A stretch of 25,300 nucleotides of DNA from JBBTIS01 sp038059855 (lineage in GTDB: Bacteria > Elusimicrobiota > Elusimicrobia > JACQPE01), in contig CAYHKQ010000033.1 of the NCBI GenBank assembly GCA_964357255.1, positions 1-25,300 on the forward strand, given 5' to 3'. Shown in pieces: positions 6,866 through 15,863 of this stretch; within the stretch, counting starts at the first letter, position 1, and each line of letters opens with the position of its first letter. A program made the translations under genes and the position numbers. The notes beneath the pieces are model-generated. The model was given only the letters and a program-made list of their open reading frames with translations. It ran no database searches and had not been told where the DNA came from.

Positions 6866-8321
6866 AACGAGCTTTTAGCATCTCCCGAAGGGTTTGCTCG
6901 GCTTTGGCGCGGTAGGCTTTAAGGGGCTTGCGGTATTTGGCCGAGGGTTTCACCGCCATGCCCAAGGTTATTGGAATTTTAATTGGACCTGAATGAGCGG
7001 CAAGGGCGGCGCCGAGCGCGCTCAGATCGGCGTCTTCAACGGGCTCTAAAACGGCGTCAAGGTAATTGGCCAGGATTTCTAAGAGGCCCCGGCTTTTGGA
7101 CAGGCCCCCAGAAACGATGATTTTTTTGGGCCGCGCCGATTTCAAGGGCTTTAAGATTTCCCAAAAGAGATGGCCCAGGCCCAAGAGAAAAGCCCCCAGT
7201 ATTTGTTCGCGCGTTGTAGTGTGATCTAAGCCGTCCAATCTGACTTTAAGATCGCCCCGCCAGAAGGGGGAAGCCAAGCCCCCAAAGCTTCCGGTCACAT
7301 GTGGCAGGCGTTTGAAATCCTGGGGTCGCGGCATTTCAAAGCGGTCGGATGTTTTTAAAATTCCAAGCCCTTCGAGCCACTTGAGAACCCCGCTGATGCT
7401 CGTTACCGTGCCTTCCGCGAGATATTCACTGCGGCCCTTGCGGCGCCAAGCGATTCCGGTTAAAAGGCCAGGGTAGCGCCGGGGCTCGGCTCCGGCGCCC
7501 AACAGCAAAAAACCGCCAGTGCCAAGATTCATTAAAGCCCGTTTTCCGGGGCGGCCGGCTTGGAGCGCGAGATAGGCCGCTTGTTGATCCCCAATCATGG
7601 CGCTAATTTTAATGGCGTATCCGTTCAACGAAATGGTTCCGTAATTTGCGCTCGTGTCGAGAATTTTCGGCAGAAGGGTTTTGGGCAGGCCGAAGGCGTC
7701 AATCAGGCCGCTGTCCCATTGCGCGGTTCTTAAGTTTATTAACAGGCTTCGTTGGGCCAGGGTGGGGTCGGCGGCGAACTGGCCCTCCTTGGTGAGACGG
7801 GCCGCCAGATAGGTTGGGATGAAAGCCAGCTTGACTTTTCCCCTCGCGGCCCTGGCTTTGAGGGAGGGGGATTTTTCAAGAAGCCAAAGAAGTTTGCTCA
7901 ATGTGTAATAGGGCGTCAGGTAAAGCCCGGTCGTCCGATGGACCCGGGGGGCGTGAGGCTTTAATTTTTCAACAAGGCCAAGTCCCCGCGTATCCTGCCA
8001 GGAAATGACCGGCGTTAAGGCCCGGCCGTCGGCAGGGTCTATCAATAGGAAACTCGAGCGCTGAGAGGCGATTCCCAGGCGAAGGGCCGCGCTCCGCGGC
8101 GCGTGCCGGAGCAACTTTTTTAAGACAGTTTGGACGCTTTGGAGGATTTCTTCAGGATTGTGTTCGACAAAAAGAGATGAGCCTTTTTGCCAACGCCTAG
8201 TGGCGATGCGCGCGCGGGCTTTGGCCAGTATGCGGCCTGTTTCAGGATCAAGCAAAATTCCTTTGGTAGCGCTTGATCCTTGATCGACGCCAAGGAGATA
8301 GGTTTTAAGCGTCGGTTGCAT
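6861..8321 (-). CDS. FGGY-family carbohydrate kinase (glycerol kinase-like)
   Basis: The enzyme should phosphorylate a sugar or polyol with ATP. It has the N-terminal phosphate motif GVDQGSSATKG (residues 11-21), ISWQDTRG, the glycerol-kinase-like GDQQAA carrying the candidate catalytic Asp, GTGGFLLLG and the C-terminal VSGGLSKSRG adenosine motif. The frame opens at 8384, but the ATG at 8321 puts the motif at the usual distance from the N-terminus and gives 486 residues, the normal family length. This start overlaps the end of the upstream nuclease gene by 17 nt, so translation is probably coupled. GDQQAA favours a glycerol kinase relation, but xylulose or other substrates cannot be excluded. 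The stop codon sits in a repeat arm. Confidence 0.85.
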   Translation of the reverse strand: MQPTLKTYLLGVDQGSSATKGILLDPETGRILAKARARIATRRWQKGSSLFVEHNPEEILQSVQTVLKKLLRHAPRSAALRLGIASQRSSFLLIDPADGRALTPVISWQDTRGLGLVEKLKPHAPRVHRTTGLYLTPYYTLSKLLWLLEKSPSLKARAARGKVKLAFIPTYLAARLTKEGQFAADPTLAQRSLLINLRTAQWDSGLIDAFGLPKTLLPKILDTSANYGTISLNGYAIKISAMIGDQQAAYLALQAGRPGKRALMNLGTGGFLLLGAGAEPRRYPGLLTGIAWRRKGRSEYLAEGTVTSISGVLKWLEGLGILKTSDRFEMPRPQDFKRLPHVTGSFGGLASPFWRGDLKVRLDGLDHTTTREQILGAFLLGLGHLFWEILKPLKSARPKKIIVSGGLSKSRGLLEILANYLDAVLEPVEDADLSALGAALAAHSGPIKIPITLGMAVKPSAKYRKPLKAYRAKAEQTLREMLKARS

Positions 8322-9171
8322 TTTGGTTTGCAAGGGTATTGCGCATGGCCCGCAATGAGTGGGCCAATTCATCGGCTTTGGCAATGGCGTTGTCTAACTG
8401 ATTGATGATGGAAGCTGGAGAGGGGCTCCTTTTGCCGTCGGTGATCCGAGGCGTTCCTGTCCAAGCGGGACAGATTTTTTTGTAATCACAATAGCGGCAT
8501 CTGAAATCTTCGGGCTTGGGGTCGAAAATTTGGCGTTCAATGGAAGTCTTGACCGAGATGATTTCTTTGCGCAAGTTGCGGACTAGGGTATCGGGATGCC
8601 GGGCGCTGTTGACCGGCGTTAAGCTCGGCAGGTGATAGAACGTCATCATCTCTACGGGATGTCCGAAGGTTTCCTCGCAAGCCATTTGATACAGCGTTAA
8701 TTGGTTGTCCTTTTCAACGCGCCAAGAGGCAAAGGATTTTCCTGTTTTGTAATCAATGACATGGAAATTGCCGGAAGGCAATCGGTCAATCCGGTCAATT
8801 TTGCCGCGGACGTCCGCGTCGTCAATTTTGATCGTGAAATCAAATTCCGTGGCCATGGCCGGCTTCCAGCCTTCGATGTGTTTAGAGTAGTAAGCCCTGA
8901 TGATTCCTCGGCCTTCTTCCAGGCGGGCCTGTTCCTGTTCTTTGCTCGCATAGCCTTCTTTAACCCAATTGGCCTCATAGTGATAGAGAACCTCCTCGAT
9001 CGCGGGCGCGACGAGCTGGGAGCGGTAGAGAAATTCCAACGCCTTATGCACGGACTGGCCGAACGAGAAGTAGTGCTTGGGCGCTTCCTTAATGCCGTCT
9101 ACATAGCGGAACTTGAACCGTTGGGGGCATTCCCGGTAGAGATTCATGGAGGAGTGGGAGAGGGCTCTCAT
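8305..9171 (-). CDS. RecB/Cas4-like PD-(D/E)XK nuclease with Fe-S cysteines
   Basis: This 288-residue protein is predicted to cut or process DNA. It carries a conserved His42 (SVHKALEF), Glu109, Asp126 in GKIDRID, and Asp140/Lys142 in VIDYKTGK, which form the PDDEXK_1 active site. One N-terminal Cys (Cys15 in ECPQRF) and three C-terminal Cys (225, 228, 234 in CRYCDYKKIC) match the four-cysteine Fe-S clasp of Cas4 and AddB nucleases. No cas genes or CRISPR repeats occur in the window, so a repair role is more likely than adaptation. The C-terminal tail (about 250-288) is helical. The start at 9171 has only a weak ribosome-binding site. The kinase start lies inside its 3' end. Confidence 0.88.
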   Translation of the reverse strand: MRALSHSSMNLYRECPQRFKFRYVDGIKEAPKHYFSFGQSVHKALEFLYRSQLVAPAIEEVLYHYEANWVKEGYASKEQEQARLEEGRGIIRAYYSKHIEGWKPAMATEFDFTIKIDDADVRGKIDRIDRLPSGNFHVIDYKTGKSFASWRVEKDNQLTLYQMACEETFGHPVEMMTFYHLPSLTPVNSARHPDTLVRNLRKEIISVKTSIERQIFDPKPEDFRCRYCDYKKICPAWTGTPRITDGKRSPSPASIINQLDNAIAKADELAHSLRAMRNTLANQNATDA

Positions 9172-9234
9172 GAAAAGAAATCGTCGCTCAAAAGTTTTTT
9201 ATTTTTTCGTTTCACATTTTCTTTTTAAATTTTA

Positions 9235-10080
9235 TTATTCGCGTTTTATATCGTTTGTTTTACGGCGACCGGCGTCCAATAGTTCGGTATGCGGATTTTT
9301 ATGTTTTCCATGGCCGATTGAAGACAGGACCCGGCCGATCCCAGGGCAGTAAGTATCATAAATTCCCGCGACGGAAGATAGTCCGTTCGTTTCCTCGAGG
9401 ATTTCCAGGCAATCGCGGAAGGCGCCGGCTACGATGGAGACGTTGGCATGCGCATCCATGACCGTGCGCCGGACCCGCCGGCCTTCACGCAGGGTGGTCC
9501 AGGAAGCCCCGCGTTCGTAAGGGTAGCGTATGACGAGAGTCGCTCCTCCCGATGAACCCACCGGACGCTCCCAGACCTGGCCCGGCTCCTTAGTGTAGAG
9601 AAGGGGAATTTCGCGCACGAGCTTGGGGGATCCAAGCCCGGCATAGAGCTTGCGTCGGACAAGATACGTTCCATGTTGTTCTTCAACGTCCGAGACGGCC
9701 AGCATATTTTTGCCATGGGACTCGCAGTCGCCTTCGCGCCAATGCCGGCCTTCGGCCAGTGGAAAGTAGTCAGCGCATTGTAATGTTTCGGCTTGAGCAG
9801 TCCGACTGGCCGGCCCCCAGGGGTCCTCCCGGGCGGCTTGCTCGTAAAACTCAAGGGCCTTGTCGCATTGGCCGAGCTTCGCCCAACTTCGAGCCAGGCC
9901 CATCCAGGCCGCGATTTTTTCCTGGGGAGCGGCGGCGCGGCTTAAGGATTTCGAGTAATAAGAGATGGCTTTAGGATAGACGCCATGCTTGAAATAAAAT
10001 TCCCCGGAATTTAATAGTTTTTCCTTGGAACAGGAAAGAAGGAGAAGAGCGATTGGGACCAATCGGCAAGCCCGTGTCAT
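9235..10080 (-). CDS. TPR lipoprotein
   Basis: The frame could start at a TTG at 10089, but the ATG at 10080 is preferred (MTRACRLVPIALLLLSC, lipobox Cys17). The mature protein should be lipid-anchored in the cell envelope. Two TPR-like helices follow (FYFKHGVYPKAISYYSKSL, then MGLARSWAKLGQCDKALEFY). The C-terminal half (about 105-270) is a beta-rich domain: YFPLAEGRHW, YPYERGASW, GAFRDCLEI and a final YCPGIGRV. That arrangement occurs in many TPR/lipoprotein hypotheticals of diderm bacteria and I know no assigned function. The gene lies 63 bases ahead of the nuclease gene on the same strand and diverges from ppdK. Confidence 0.75.
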   Translation of the reverse strand: MTRACRLVPIALLLLSCSKEKLLNSGEFYFKHGVYPKAISYYSKSLSRAAAPQEKIAAWMGLARSWAKLGQCDKALEFYEQAAREDPWGPASRTAQAETLQCADYFPLAEGRHWREGDCESHGKNMLAVSDVEEQHGTYLVRRKLYAGLGSPKLVREIPLLYTKEPGQVWERPVGSSGGATLVIRYPYERGASWTTLREGRRVRRTVMDAHANVSIVAGAFRDCLEILEETNGLSSVAGIYDTYCPGIGRVLSSIGHGKHKNPHTELLDAGRRKTNDIKRE

Positions 10081-10195
10081 TGTTGTCAATTTTAGGAAGA
10101 ACCGACAAGCGATATAATTTGTTCAGTAAAAGCGCAATAATTGCTCTTGTCAAGTATAGCTCGTATTGAATTTCGAATAAAGGAGTTATGCCAAA

Positions 10196-12964
10196 ATGAA
10201 AACTTTAACAAAGGTTCGAAAAACTTCAAGCGACGTTCATCCTGCGGCTAAACGCAACGATTTTATCTATTCTTTCGGCGGGGGCGAAGCGCGCGGCGCG
10301 GCCGGCCAAAAGAATCTCTTGGGCGGCAAGGGCGCCAATTTGGCCGAGATGACAAATATTGGCCTTCCCGTCCCTCCCGGCTTTACTTTTACCACCGAGG
10401 TCTGCGCTTATTATTATCAACACGGCCATCAATACCCCGAGGGACTCGCCGAGGGCGCCGCGGCCGCCTTGGGGCGCGTCGAAGAAATTATGGAGGCCCG
10501 TTTCGGCGACGAGCGCAATCCCCTTTTGTTGTCGTGCCGCTCCGGCGCGCGCGCGTCTATGCCGGGCATGATGGATACGGTTTTAAATATTGGTCTTAAC
10601 GACCGGACCGTTGACGGCTTGATCCGCCAGACCGGCAATGAGCGATTTGGCTGGGACAGTTACCGGCGTTTTGTGCAGATGTACGGGGATGTGGTTTTGG
10701 GTTTGAAGCCTCAGTCCAAGACAGAGGGCGATCCTTTTGAGAAAATTTTGGACGACGTCAAGCGCGCCCGCGGCGCGTGTCATGATGCTGAGTTGACGCT
10801 TGGCGATCTCAAAGAGTTGGTCCGCAGGTTCAAAGGCATGATTAAAGAGCGCGCGGGCCTGGATTTCCCGGAGAATCCTAAAGAACAACTCTGGGGCGCG
10901 ATCAGCGCTGTTTTTTTGTCGTGGATGAACGAGCGGGCCGTGGTGTACCGGCGTCAGTATGGTATTGCTCACGATTGGGGAACCGCGGCTAATATTCAGG
11001 CCATGGTCTTTGGCAATATGGGCGAGGATTGCTTAACCGGCGTTGCTTTCACCCGCGACCCGGCAACCGGAGACAAAGCGCTTTACGGCGAGTATCTCGT
11101 CAACGCTCAAGGGGAGGATGTGGTGGCTGGCATTCGCGTTCCCAAGAAAATTGGCGAATTGCGCGCGGAGATGCCTCGTGTTTTAGACGAAATTGAGAAG
11201 GCGGCCGGTCTTTTGGAGCGTCATTATCGGGATATGCAGGATATTGAGTTTACCGTTCAAAAGGGCAAATTTTGGATGCTTCAGACGCGAACGGCCAAGA
11301 GAACTGGATTTGCATCGGTGCGGATCGCCGTGGATATGGTGGAGGAAGGGGCGATTAATAAAGAAGAGGCTATCCGGCGCGTGGACCCGGATTCTTTGGC
11401 CCAGCTTTTGGCTTCGGTTTTTGATCCCCAGGCCAAGCGCCAGGCCGTGCGCGATGGGCGGCTCTTGGGCAAGGGGATTAATGCCGGTCCAGGCGCGGCC
11501 ACAGGCAGGATTTGTTTCCACAGCGAGGACGCCGAGAAAGAAGCGGCGCAGGGCGAGCCTGTGATTCTCGTGCGACGCGAAACAAGCCCGGAGGATATTC
11601 GCGGCATGGTGGCGGCTCGGGGAATTTTAACCGCTTTTGGCGGCGCCTCCAGTCACGCCGCTTTAGTGAGCCGGCAGATGGGCAAGGTCTGCGTGGCCGG
11701 CTGTTCGGCCCTTGACATTAGCTATAGCCAGGGATCGCTGAGCGTGGGAGGCAAGGTTCTTAAGGCCGGAGATTGGATCAGCATTGACGGATTTACCGGC
11801 GAGGTGATTGCGGGGAGGCTCCAGACGCGGGCCAGCGAAGTGATTCAAGTTTTGATTGAAAAAACTTTAAAGCCCGAGGCTTCGCTTATGTATCGGCAAT
11901 TTGCGCGGCTTATGTCATGGGCTGATGAGATACGGCGCTTGGAGGTTTGGGCTAACGCTGATTTGCCGGAGCAAGCGGCCTCGGCCGTAGCCTTTGGCGC
12001 TGAGGGGATCGGCCTTGTGCGCACGGAGCATATGTTTTTTGAGGGTAGCCGTATTGATGTGATGCGCGAGATGATTTTGGCGGATGATGTTGAAACCCGT
12101 CGTCGCGCGCTCGCCAAACTTTTGCCGTTGCAACGGCAGGATTTCGATGGGCTCTTTCGTGTCATGGGTTCCCGGCCGGTCACGATTCGCACCTTTGATC
12201 CTCCTCTTCATGAGTTTTTGCCTCACAGCAGTAAGGAGTGGGAGAAATTATCCGCTAAACTCGGGATCGCGGCCGGGCGCATTGCCCGACGCGTTGAGGA
12301 GCTTAAAGAATCTAATCCCATGCTGGGGCATCGCGGTTGCCGTTTGGGAATTGTTTATCCGGAAATCACCGAGATGCAATGCCAGGCTATATTCCAGGCG
12401 GCTTGCCGGCTTAAAAAAGAGGGCGTGGCCGTTCGTCCGGAGATTATGATTCCTTTGACCGGTTTTTTGACGGAGCTTAAAGCTCAGGCGGCGGTGGTGC
12501 GTCAAACCGCGCAAAGAGTTTTTCAGGCCGAGGGTGTGAAGGTTGACTATCGAGTGGGAACCATGATCGAGGTGCCCCGGGCCTGCGTGGTGGCGGACCA
12601 GATCGCCGAAGAAGCCGAGTTTTTCAGCTTTGGGACCAATGATCTCACGCAAGCTACGCTCGCCATGAGCCGTGATGATTACGGCAATTACATCCGTTAT
12701 TATTTGGAGCACGACATCATGGGGCGCGACCCTTTCCAGAGCCTGGATGTCGAAGGCGTCGGCGCTTTGATGAAGATGGCGGTGCAGAAGGGTCGCTCGC
12801 GGCATAAGGGTCTTAAGGTCGGCATCTGCGGTGAGCAGGGCGGCGATCCGGCCACTGTGAAATTTTGCCACGAGATAGGCCTTGATTACGTGAGTTGCTC
12901 GCCTTATCGCATCGCCATAGCCCGTCTTGCCGCGGCACAAGCCGCGCTGGAGAAGAGCGCTTAA
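10196..12964 (+). CDS. ppdK: Pyruvate, phosphate dikinase
   Basis: The enzyme interconverts ATP, phosphate and pyruvate with AMP, pyrophosphate and phosphoenolpyruvate, in glycolysis or gluconeogenesis in the cytoplasm. The 922-residue length is normal. The N-terminal ATP-grasp region includes GGKGANLAEM and the DIEFTVQKGKFWMLQTRTAK block. The swivelling phosphohistidine domain has GGASSHAALVSRQMGK with His487, and the C-terminal PEP barrel has EGIGLVRTEHMFF, FGTNDLTQ and GICGEQGGDP with the catalytic Cys878. In the His loop the usual Thr before Ser-His is Ser. The ATG at 10196 lies 10 bases after AGGAG. A three-codon frame (ATG at 10188, stop TGA overlapping the real start) sits between them. 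valS starts 37 bases downstream, so the two are probably cotranscribed. Confidence 0.97.
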   Translation: MKTLTKVRKTSSDVHPAAKRNDFIYSFGGGEARGAAGQKNLLGGKGANLAEMTNIGLPVPPGFTFTTEVCAYYYQHGHQYPEGLAEGAAAALGRVEEIMEARFGDERNPLLLSCRSGARASMPGMMDTVLNIGLNDRTVDGLIRQTGNERFGWDSYRRFVQMYGDVVLGLKPQSKTEGDPFEKILDDVKRARGACHDAELTLGDLKELVRRFKGMIKERAGLDFPENPKEQLWGAISAVFLSWMNERAVVYRRQYGIAHDWGTAANIQAMVFGNMGEDCLTGVAFTRDPATGDKALYGEYLVNAQGEDVVAGIRVPKKIGELRAEMPRVLDEIEKAAGLLERHYRDMQDIEFTVQKGKFWMLQTRTAKRTGFASVRIAVDMVEEGAINKEEAIRRVDPDSLAQLLASVFDPQAKRQAVRDGRLLGKGINAGPGAATGRICFHSEDAEKEAAQGEPVILVRRETSPEDIRGMVAARGILTAFGGASSHAALVSRQMGKVCVAGCSALDISYSQGSLSVGGKVLKAGDWISIDGFTGEVIAGRLQTRASEVIQVLIEKTLKPEASLMYRQFARLMSWADEIRRLEVWANADLPEQAASAVAFGAEGIGLVRTEHMFFEGSRIDVMREMILADDVETRRRALAKLLPLQRQDFDGLFRVMGSRPVTIRTFDPPLHEFLPHSSKEWEKLSAKLGIAAGRIARRVEELKESNPMLGHRGCRLGIVYPEITEMQCQAIFQAACRLKKEGVAVRPEIMIPLTGFLTELKAQAAVVRQTAQRVFQAEGVKVDYRVGTMIEVPRACVVADQIAEEAEFFSFGTNDLTQATLAMSRDDYGNYIRYYLEHDIMGRDPFQSLDVEGVGALMKMAVQKGRSRHKGLKVGICGEQGGDPATVKFCHEIGLDYVSCSPYRIAIARLAAAQAALEKSA

Positions 12965-13001
12965 GCGGCTTAGCGGTTGGGCGGATAAGTGAGAAAGGAC
13001 A

Positions 13002-15737
13002 ATGCTGGACAAAGTCTACGAGCCGGCCAAGGTTGAGCCCAAGTGGGTCAAAATCTGGCGGCAAGAGCGTCGCCGGGTTGAGCGCGGGCACGAGAACGAT
13101 CTGCCCCCTTACGCGATTGTTATTCCTCCCCCTAATGTGACCGGGGCCTTGCACATAGGCCACGGGCTTGACGAGACCCTTCAAGACGTTCTTATCCGCT
13201 ACCATCGCCTTTTGGGACAGCCGACCTGTTGGGTTCCCGGCACCGATCATGGGGGAATCGCGACTCAGGCCATGATGGAAAAACAGCTCAAGACGGAGAA
13301 ATTGACTCGCCATCAATTGGGCCGCGAGAAATTTTTAGAGCGCATGCATCGGTGGACCGCGGATTGCAAGGAAACTATCCTCGGTCAACTAGCCCGACTG
13401 GGTTGTTCGCTGGATTGGGAGCGCGAGGCCTTTACGATGGATGGGCCGCGATCACGGGCCGTTTTTTATGCTTTCGATCATCTTTGGAAAAAAGGCCTTA
13501 TCAAACGCGGCGAGCGGATGGTTAACTGGTGTGTGCGTTGTGGGACCGCTCTGTCGGATATCGAGGTTGAATACCAACAAAGCAAGACTAAGCTCTGGCA
13601 TATTCGCTATCCGGACGCGCAAGGCGGTCCTGGGCTGGTTATCGCTACGACCCGACCTGAAACCTTGCTCGGAGACACCGCCGTCGCGGTTCACCCGGAG
13701 GATATTCGCTACTCGGCGTTGGTTGGAAAATCCCTGAGATTGCCTCTGATGGATCGTTTTATTCCAGTTGTGGCGGACCAAGCCGTTGATTCAGGCTTCG
13801 GGACCGGCGCGGTTAAAGTGACGCCCGCTCATGATCCCAACGACTTTGAGATCGCCCTGCGGCACGGTCTTGAGGCCGTCAAGGTTATTGGGCCGGATGG
13901 CCGCATGACCCAGGCCGCCGGCCGTTACAGCGGTCTTTCCCGAGAGAAATGCCGCGAGCAGGTGCTCGGGGACCTCGCAGGCTCGCTCGTTGGCGCTCAG
14001 GATCATTTAAATTCCATCGCGGTCTGCTATCGTTGCGGGCAGATCATTGAGCCGCTTCTATCCTGGCAGTGGTTCGTGCGAATGCGGCCGTTAGCCGAAT
14101 CGGCTATTGCCGCTCTTGATTCGGGGCGATTTCGCCTTTATCCGGAATCATGGACCCAACCGTATCGGGATTGGCTCTGTGGTATCAAAGATTGGTGTAT
14201 TTCGCGTCAAATCTGGTGGGGACACCGGATTCCGGTCTGGTATTGTCTTGAATGTAACCGTGGCATAATAGCGGGGGCCGAGCAGGGGCAAGGCTCGGCC
14301 GAGGAACTGCGTCTACATCAGATTGCGGACGCGACCGGGGTCGTGAGCCGGGAGCAACCCGAGCGTTGCGGGTCGTGTGGATGCGTTAGTTTCATTCAGG
14401 ATCCCGATGTGCTGGACACTTGGTTTTCGTCGGCGCTATGGCCCCTTTCTGTTTTCGGCTGGCCCGATGAGACCGCGGATCTCAAGGCTTTATACCCTAC
14501 TCAGACCTTGGTGACCGGCTATGAAATTCTTTATTTATGGGTGGCGCGAATGCAGATGATGGGATTGGAGTTGCGCGGCGAGGTCCCTTTCCACCATGCT
14601 CTTATTCACGGCATCGTGCGCGATAAGCACGGAAAGAAAATGTCGAAATCTTTAGGGAACGTTATTGATCCCCTGGTCATGATGGATAAATACGGCACCG
14701 ACGCGTTCCGCTTTTCGATTATCGAGCAGGCTCATCCCGGCAAGGACATCCCATTCTCCGAGGAGAGCATGGTCGGTCCCAGAAATTTTTCCAATAAAAT
14801 ATGGAATACGGGGCGCTTCGTGCTCATGAACTTACCGCCGTCTATCGAACCTGCGAATTGGGCGCTATCCAATCTTGATCGCAAGGATTTAGAGCTACCC
14901 GATCGCTGGATCCTTGCCGAGTATCAACGGACGTTGGGCGAGACCCGCGCGCTTATGGACGCATACGAGTTGGCCGCGGCAGCGGATTCCCTTTATGGTT
15001 TTTTGTGGGACAAATTTTGCGACTGGTATGTCGAACTTGCCAAAATCCGTTTAGCGGGCGAGGAGGGCAAGGGAAAGGAGATCGTGCGAACGATCTTGGT
15101 TCAAGTTTTGACCGGAACCGTCAAGATGTTGCATCCGATCATGCCTTTTATAACTGAAGAGCTCTACCTATCTCTTAAGCCCTACGTCGGGGAGTCCGCG
15201 GGTTGCATTGCGGATTCGGGTATCCCGGTTTTAGATCGCGACTGGTCCGATGAAGAGTCGCGCGAGAAAATGGGCCGGCTCATGGGAATGACGGTGGGCC
15301 TTCGGACGTTACGCGCCGAGCTCAACGTTCCTCCCGGGCTCAAGATCCGGGCGCTCTACCACTGCCCCCGTCCGGCTGACGCGAAACTGGTGTCATCCCA
15401 GGCCGACTGCCTTCGGCATTTAGCGCGTTTAGAGGCTGTTGAGCCTTCGCTCGACGGACGGCGTCCCGCGCAGTCCGCCACTGCGGTGACGCAGTCCGCC
15501 ACTTTTTTTGTTCCCTTGGCCGGAATTATTGACGCTGATCGGGAGCGGGCGCGTCTGGGCAAGACGCTTTTTGAGCTTGAGTCCGTATTGTCCAAATTGG
15601 AAGAGAGGCTGTCCAATGTTGATTTTATTGAGAAAGCCCCTGCGCAAAATATCGAAGCGGCCCGCGCTCAGCGCGCGGATCTTCAGGCCCGCATCGTTAA
15701 ACTTCGTGAAACATTGGAAAGCTTGGAAGGGGTATGA
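13002..15737 (+). CDS. valS: Valyl-tRNA synthetase
   Basis: This class I synthetase charges tRNA-Val. The 911-residue protein has HIGH at residues 51-54 (in PPPNVTGALHIGHG), KMSKS at 546-550, an editing (CP1) domain with TTRPETLLGDTAVAVHPED, cysteine pairs suggesting zinc sites (CYRCG; CLEC with RCGSCGC), an anticodon-binding domain and the C-terminal coiled coil (about 845-911) typical of ValRS. A short in-frame tandem repeat (14 nt, 15469-15482 and 15490-15503) encodes QSATAVTQSAT just before the coiled coil and looks like a local expansion. The ATG at 13002 follows AAAGGA closely. A tRNA-Val(CAC) gene lies about 4.6 kb downstream on the same strand. Confidence 0.97.
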   Translation: MLDKVYEPAKVEPKWVKIWRQERRRVERGHENDLPPYAIVIPPPNVTGALHIGHGLDETLQDVLIRYHRLLGQPTCWVPGTDHGGIATQAMMEKQLKTEKLTRHQLGREKFLERMHRWTADCKETILGQLARLGCSLDWEREAFTMDGPRSRAVFYAFDHLWKKGLIKRGERMVNWCVRCGTALSDIEVEYQQSKTKLWHIRYPDAQGGPGLVIATTRPETLLGDTAVAVHPEDIRYSALVGKSLRLPLMDRFIPVVADQAVDSGFGTGAVKVTPAHDPNDFEIALRHGLEAVKVIGPDGRMTQAAGRYSGLSREKCREQVLGDLAGSLVGAQDHLNSIAVCYRCGQIIEPLLSWQWFVRMRPLAESAIAALDSGRFRLYPESWTQPYRDWLCGIKDWCISRQIWWGHRIPVWYCLECNRGIIAGAEQGQGSAEELRLHQIADATGVVSREQPERCGSCGCVSFIQDPDVLDTWFSSALWPLSVFGWPDETADLKALYPTQTLVTGYEILYLWVARMQMMGLELRGEVPFHHALIHGIVRDKHGKKMSKSLGNVIDPLVMMDKYGTDAFRFSIIEQAHPGKDIPFSEESMVGPRNFSNKIWNTGRFVLMNLPPSIEPANWALSNLDRKDLELPDRWILAEYQRTLGETRALMDAYELAAAADSLYGFLWDKFCDWYVELAKIRLAGEEGKGKEIVRTILVQVLTGTVKMLHPIMPFITEELYLSLKPYVGESAGCIADSGIPVLDRDWSDEESREKMGRLMGMTVGLRTLRAELNVPPGLKIRALYHCPRPADAKLVSSQADCLRHLARLEAVEPSLDGRRPAQSATAVTQSATFFVPLAGIIDADRERARLGKTLFELESVLSKLEERLSNVDFIEKAPAQNIEAARAQRADLQARIVKLRETLESLEGV

Positions 15738-15863
15738 TAATGACGGTCCTGTGACCCAACCCCCGGCTTCCCAATTATTGTGGCACAGACCCTTATGATC
15801 ATTGTAAGCGTTTACACCTTGAAATGGCTCTTGATTTGCCTTAAAAGATTAGGGTGAGCTAAT

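Noticed and set aside
8305..9171. Cas4 as part of a CRISPR system
   Set aside because: No repeat-spacer array and no other cas gene is visible in the window.
8701..9228. 175-codon plus-strand frame antisense to the RecB/Cas4-like nuclease
   Set aside because: Shadow of a strongly supported gene with a complete active site; no independent evidence.
10083..10118. TTGTCA and TATAAT upstream of ppdK as a promoter
   Set aside because: The spacer is 24 bases, too long for a sigma-70 promoter, and no better -35 fits the TATAAT.
12248..13012. 254-codon minus-strand frame opposite ppdK
   Set aside because: Antisense shadow of a GC-rich conserved gene; no start signal.
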